NCBI GenBank assembly: GCA_030065015.1
Contig: JASJDU010000007.1
Coordinates: forward strand, 1 to 33,298
Direction of reading: 5' to 3'
DNA length: 33,298 bases
Source: Candidatus Caenarcanales bacterium
Lineage (GTDB): Bacteria; Cyanobacteriota; Vampirovibrionia; Caenarcaniphilales; Caenarcanaceae
Positions within the stretch are counted from its first letter, which is position 1. Each line of letters begins with the position of its first letter. Under the pieces are notes generated by a model. That model searched no databases and was not told the DNA's origin. It worked only from the letters and a program-made list of their open reading frames with translations. The translations under genes were made by a program, and so were the position numbers. Positions 30,463 to 33,298 of this stretch are shown piece after piece.

Positions 30463-32178
30463 ATGTCAATCAAAATTTGCAGATTCATTCTTCCAGTTCT
30501 AATATTCATTCCTTCTTTATGCTCATTTGGTGAATCAATTGAGTCCAATTCTCCTTTTAAAAGAGGTGTTGTTGTTTCTAAAAATAAAATTGCCAGCAAA
30601 GTTGGAGCAAATGTTTTAAATGCTGGTGGCAATGCTATTGACGCAGCCATTGCAACTGGTTATGCATTAGGTGTTGTTGAACCCAACGGCTCTGGAATTG
30701 GAGGCGGCGGATTTGCTCTAGTTTATATGAACAAAGAAAAAAGTTTAACGGCAATTGACTTTCGAGAAAGAGCCCCTCACAGAATTAATCAAAGTAGAAA
30801 ACATGATTTCATTAACGGACCCAAAGCAGGTGGAGTTCCTGGTACTGTTTTAGGCTTTGAATACTTAAGAACCAATTATGGAACTAAAAGCCGTAAAGAG
30901 TTGATGAAAGAACCAATTGCATTAGCAAGGAATGGATTTCCAATAAATGGAACTTTGCATAGGTCAATTAAAGGTAAAAAATCAAAACTTAGCAAATTTA
31001 CCTCTAGCAAAAAGATTTTCCTCCCCAACTCTCAAGTTCCAGCTATTGGATACAAACTAAAGCAACCCGAGCTAGCAAAAACAATGGAGGCCATAAAGAA
31101 GGGCGGAGCTAAAGAATTTTATAAAGGACATTTGGCAAAAAAAATTGCAAAAAACATTCAAAGGGCCGATGGGTTAATTGACAAGGAAGATCTAGCCAAC
31201 TATAAGCTAAATATTTACAAACCCACTTGTGGAACATATAGAAACAAGTACAAAGTTTGCTCTTTTCCACCTCCCAGTTCAGGGGGAGTAGTACTCGTTG
31301 AAGTTCTCAATATCCTTGAAAATTTCGATTTAGAGAACCTCGATCATAAATCTCCTGAGAGAATACACTATTTGGTTGAAGCTCTTAAATTCGGCTTTGC
31401 TGATAGAGCAACTAAACTCGGGGATCCTGGATTCAATGAGATAGACACTGAGAATCTAACTTCTAAAGCTTATGCAGAAGCAATAGCACAAAGAATAAAG
31501 AATGAAGCTAAGGCAATTCCCAGCGAAAAAATACTTTCAGGAGTGGAAAACCCAAAGGAAAAAAATGAAACAACACATTTCACTGTAATTGATAAATACG
31601 GCAACATTGTTGTTGTCACATCTTCACTCAATGGAGGTCTCGGCTCAGGGTTCACAATTCCCGGAACTGGAATAATGCTAAACAATACATTGGATGACTT
31701 TAGTATTCCACAAAGAGCCAACCAATATGGTTTACTGGGTAACAAGTTAAATTATCCAGAGCCTTATAAAACGCCTTTAAGCTCAATGTCGCCAACCATC
31801 GTTTTCAATATAAACAATCAAAAACCGATTCTTGCTTTAGGTTGTCCAGGAGGACCAACTATAATCAGTGCGGTTATGAATACTCTTTTAGGTTACTTTG
31901 ATCAAAAAATGTCTTTAAAAGAATCAGTTACATCAGGAAGAGTTCATCATCAATGGAAACCAGATCACATTTATTATGAGAATTCAATAATTGATGATCA
32001 AACAAAAAAAATATTAAAAGCTAAATACAATCATGTTTTTCCAGAGGATAAAGGAAAAAAAGCTTGGAAGTCATTTTACTGGACAGTACAAGCAGTTGAA
32101 TTAGATTGGAACAACAAAGAACTCATTGGTGAATCAGACCCAAGATCTGAACAAGGTGTAAGTTATGAGCAATTTTAA
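30463..32178 (+). CDS. ggt: Gamma-glutamyltranspeptidase precursor
   Basis: GGT is an exported Ntn hydrolase that removes the gamma-glutamyl group from glutathione and related substrates. The 571-residue precursor has an N-terminal signal peptide (about 1-23). The large-subunit motifs are GGNAIDAAIATGYALGVVEP (55-74), GIGGGGFALVY (78-88) and DFRERAP (99-105, with the Arg that binds the gamma-glutamyl carboxylate). The autoprocessing site is KNE-TTHFTV, with T370 as likely nucleophile and new N-terminus. GTGIMLNN-x4-DFS and LGCPGGP follow in the small subunit. It stands alone here, with fcl convergent; a 7-bp stem (AAGTTGA/TCAACTT, 32177-32207) lies after the stop. Confidence 0.95.
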   Translation: MSIKICRFILPVLIFIPSLCSFGESIESNSPFKRGVVVSKNKIASKVGANVLNAGGNAIDAAIATGYALGVVEPNGSGIGGGGFALVYMNKEKSLTAIDFRERAPHRINQSRKHDFINGPKAGGVPGTVLGFEYLRTNYGTKSRKELMKEPIALARNGFPINGTLHRSIKGKKSKLSKFTSSKKIFLPNSQVPAIGYKLKQPELAKTMEAIKKGGAKEFYKGHLAKKIAKNIQRADGLIDKEDLANYKLNIYKPTCGTYRNKYKVCSFPPPSSGGVVLVEVLNILENFDLENLDHKSPERIHYLVEALKFGFADRATKLGDPGFNEIDTENLTSKAYAEAIAQRIKNEAKAIPSEKILSGVENPKEKNETTHFTVIDKYGNIVVVTSSLNGGLGSGFTIPGTGIMLNNTLDDFSIPQRANQYGLLGNKLNYPEPYKTPLSSMSPTIVFNINNQKPILALGCPGGPTIISAVMNTLLGYFDQKMSLKESVTSGRVHHQWKPDHIYYENSIIDDQTKKILKAKYNHVFPEDKGKKAWKSFYWTVQAVELDWNNKELIGESDPRSEQGVSYEQF

Positions 32179-32221
32179 GTTGAGTTTTCAATTGAGAGAA
32201 TCAACTTTCTAAAGTTCATCA

Positions 32222-33154
32222 TTACTTCACCTGCTCTTTCTGAAAACCTTCATAAGTTAGTTTCAGTCCATCTTTCAAATTAACTTTATGTTTAAACCCT
32301 AGAGAGTGAAGCTTTGTAACATCAAGGAGTTTCCTTGGATGACCATTTGGTTTAGAAGGATCAAAGACTATATCTCCCTGAAATTCAATAATCTCTTTAA
32401 TCAGACTTGCTAGTTCCTTAATACTTAAATCTTCTCCGGTTCCAACATTAATCGGTGCGCAATCACTATAGTTTTGCATTAAGAAAAGACAAGCTTCCGC
32501 AAAATCATCCACATATAGAAATTCGCGCAGCGGAGACCCAGTACCCCAAATTTCAACATGGGAAGCTTTCTGAGTTTTCGCTTCATGAAACTTTTTAATC
32601 AAGGCCGGAATGACGTGAGAATTCTGCAAATCATAATTATCATTAGGGCCATATAAATTGGTTGGCATCAGAGAAATAAAATCACAGCCATATTGTTTTC
32701 TATAGGATTGACACATTTTAATTCCGGCAATTTTGGCAATTGCATAGGCCTCATTTGTAGGCTCTAAGGACCCAGTGAAAAGATACTCCTCTTTCATCGG
32801 CTGAGACGATAGTTTAGGATAAATGCAGGAGCTACCTAAAAATAAAAGCTTTTTAACCCCATTCAAATAAGAAAAATGAATAAGATTATTTTGAATGGCT
32901 AAATTTTCATAGATGAAATCCGCAGAATAATTATCATTTGCAAGAATGCCACCCACTTTAGCAGCTGCAATAAAAACAAATTCAGGTCTTTCAGCTTCAA
33001 AAAAATCTTCAACCTGAGATTGATTTCTGAGATCCAACTCTCCAGATGTTCTACAAACTATATTTTGGAAACCTTCCTTCAACAGTAATCTAAGAATTGA
33101 AGAACCCACCAACCCCTTATGTCCAGCAATGTATATCTTTGAACTTTTTTTCAT
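32222..33154 (-). CDS. fcl: GDP-L-fucose synthase
   Basis: An extended short-chain dehydrogenase that epimerises and reduces GDP-4-keto-6-deoxymannose to GDP-L-fucose for surface glycans. The 310-residue protein has the NADP-binding GHKGLVG (11-17), [13 protein letters not shown] (61-73) typical of the family, LGSSCIYP with S108 as likely catalytic Ser (106-113), Y137 and K141 in YAIAK, then [13 protein letters not shown] and HVIPALI. The partner GDP-mannose dehydratase (gmd) is usually next to it and may lie beyond the right edge. The 33155-33298 flank shows no gene. Confidence 0.95.
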   Translation of the reverse strand: MKKSSKIYIAGHKGLVGSSILRLLLKEGFQNIVCRTSGELDLRNQSQVEDFFEAERPEFVFIAAAKVGGILANDNYSADFIYENLAIQNNLIHFSYLNGVKKLLFLGSSCIYPKLSSQPMKEEYLFTGSLEPTNEAYAIAKIAGIKMCQSYRKQYGCDFISLMPTNLYGPNDNYDLQNSHVIPALIKKFHEAKTQKASHVEIWGTGSPLREFLYVDDFAEACLFLMQNYSDCAPINVGTGEDLSIKELASLIKEIIEFQGDIVFDPSKPNGHPRKLLDVTKLHSLGFKHKVNLKDGLKLTYEGFQKEQVK

Positions 33155-33298
33155 AAACGGGATTAGAGATAAATTGGAAATGATCCGAAAAAGAGGAGAG
33201 AAGTTAAGAGAGATAGTATATTAATTCAAAATCATCGGGGGATAAATAAGAAAGAGAAGAATGTCTCCGTTTTCTATTGAAATAGCCCTCGATAAAAA

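Overview
The window is AT-rich bacterial chromosome with short intergenic gaps and mostly vertically inherited housekeeping genes (recA, ruvC, lysC, rsmG, rpsO, pnp, tmk), interrupted by lineage-specific genes that I cannot assign to a family. Signs of a Gram-negative-type envelope are a lipobox-bearing peroxiredoxin, a giant tandem-95/PKD surface protein, exported gamma-glutamyltranspeptidase and beta-propeller proteins, and a GDP-L-fucose synthase. A short RRM protein with a Gly/Arg-rich tail is a type best known from Cyanobacteria and their non-photosynthetic relatives. I therefore favour a Cyanobacteriota/Melainabacteria-like lineage, but this is inference and not firm.

Layout. 1-2438 (-): N-terminal 812 residues of a very large repeat protein whose C-terminus lies outside the window. 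2439-2956: mostly non-coding, with a possible broken small gene. 2957-4372 (-): a single-frame fusion of PurN (purine synthesis) to a PP2C phosphatase domain. 4567-6224 (+): recA-ruvC, overlapping. 6337-8612 (+): feoA-feoB ferrous iron uptake. 8634-9655 (-): lipoprotein peroxiredoxin coupled to a small unknown gene. 9895-11175 (+): class III aminotransferase. 11267-13136 (-): RRM protein and aspartokinase. 13168-13860 (+): rsmG. 13857-17882 (-): three unknown membrane proteins, two of them clear tandem paralogues. 18078-18872 (-): prohibitin-like protein with a strong terminator. 19198-21695 (+): rpsO-pnp. 21699-24254: a block of small unknown proteins, Asn/Ser/Gln-rich and without signal peptides, including one with a Cys/His arrangement like an NlpC/P60 peptidase. 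24322-26678 (+): membrane protein, exported beta-propeller and tmk. 26740-28155 (-): dicarboxylate/amino-acid symporter. 28351-29910 (+): UbiD-type decarboxylase. 29921-30367 (-): two small genes, one TPR-like. 30463-32178 (+): ggt. 32222-33154 (-): fcl.

The most unusual items are the PurN-PP2C fusion, an Arg/Gly-rich insertion inside the S1 domain of PNPase (with an RGG-tailed RRM protein also in the window), the tandem membrane-protein paralogues with an 11-bp hairpin abutting one start codon, and the 21.7-24.3 kb block. I do not see a CRISPR array, insertion sequence, tRNA or rRNA gene. No complete multi-gene defence or secretion system can be demonstrated.
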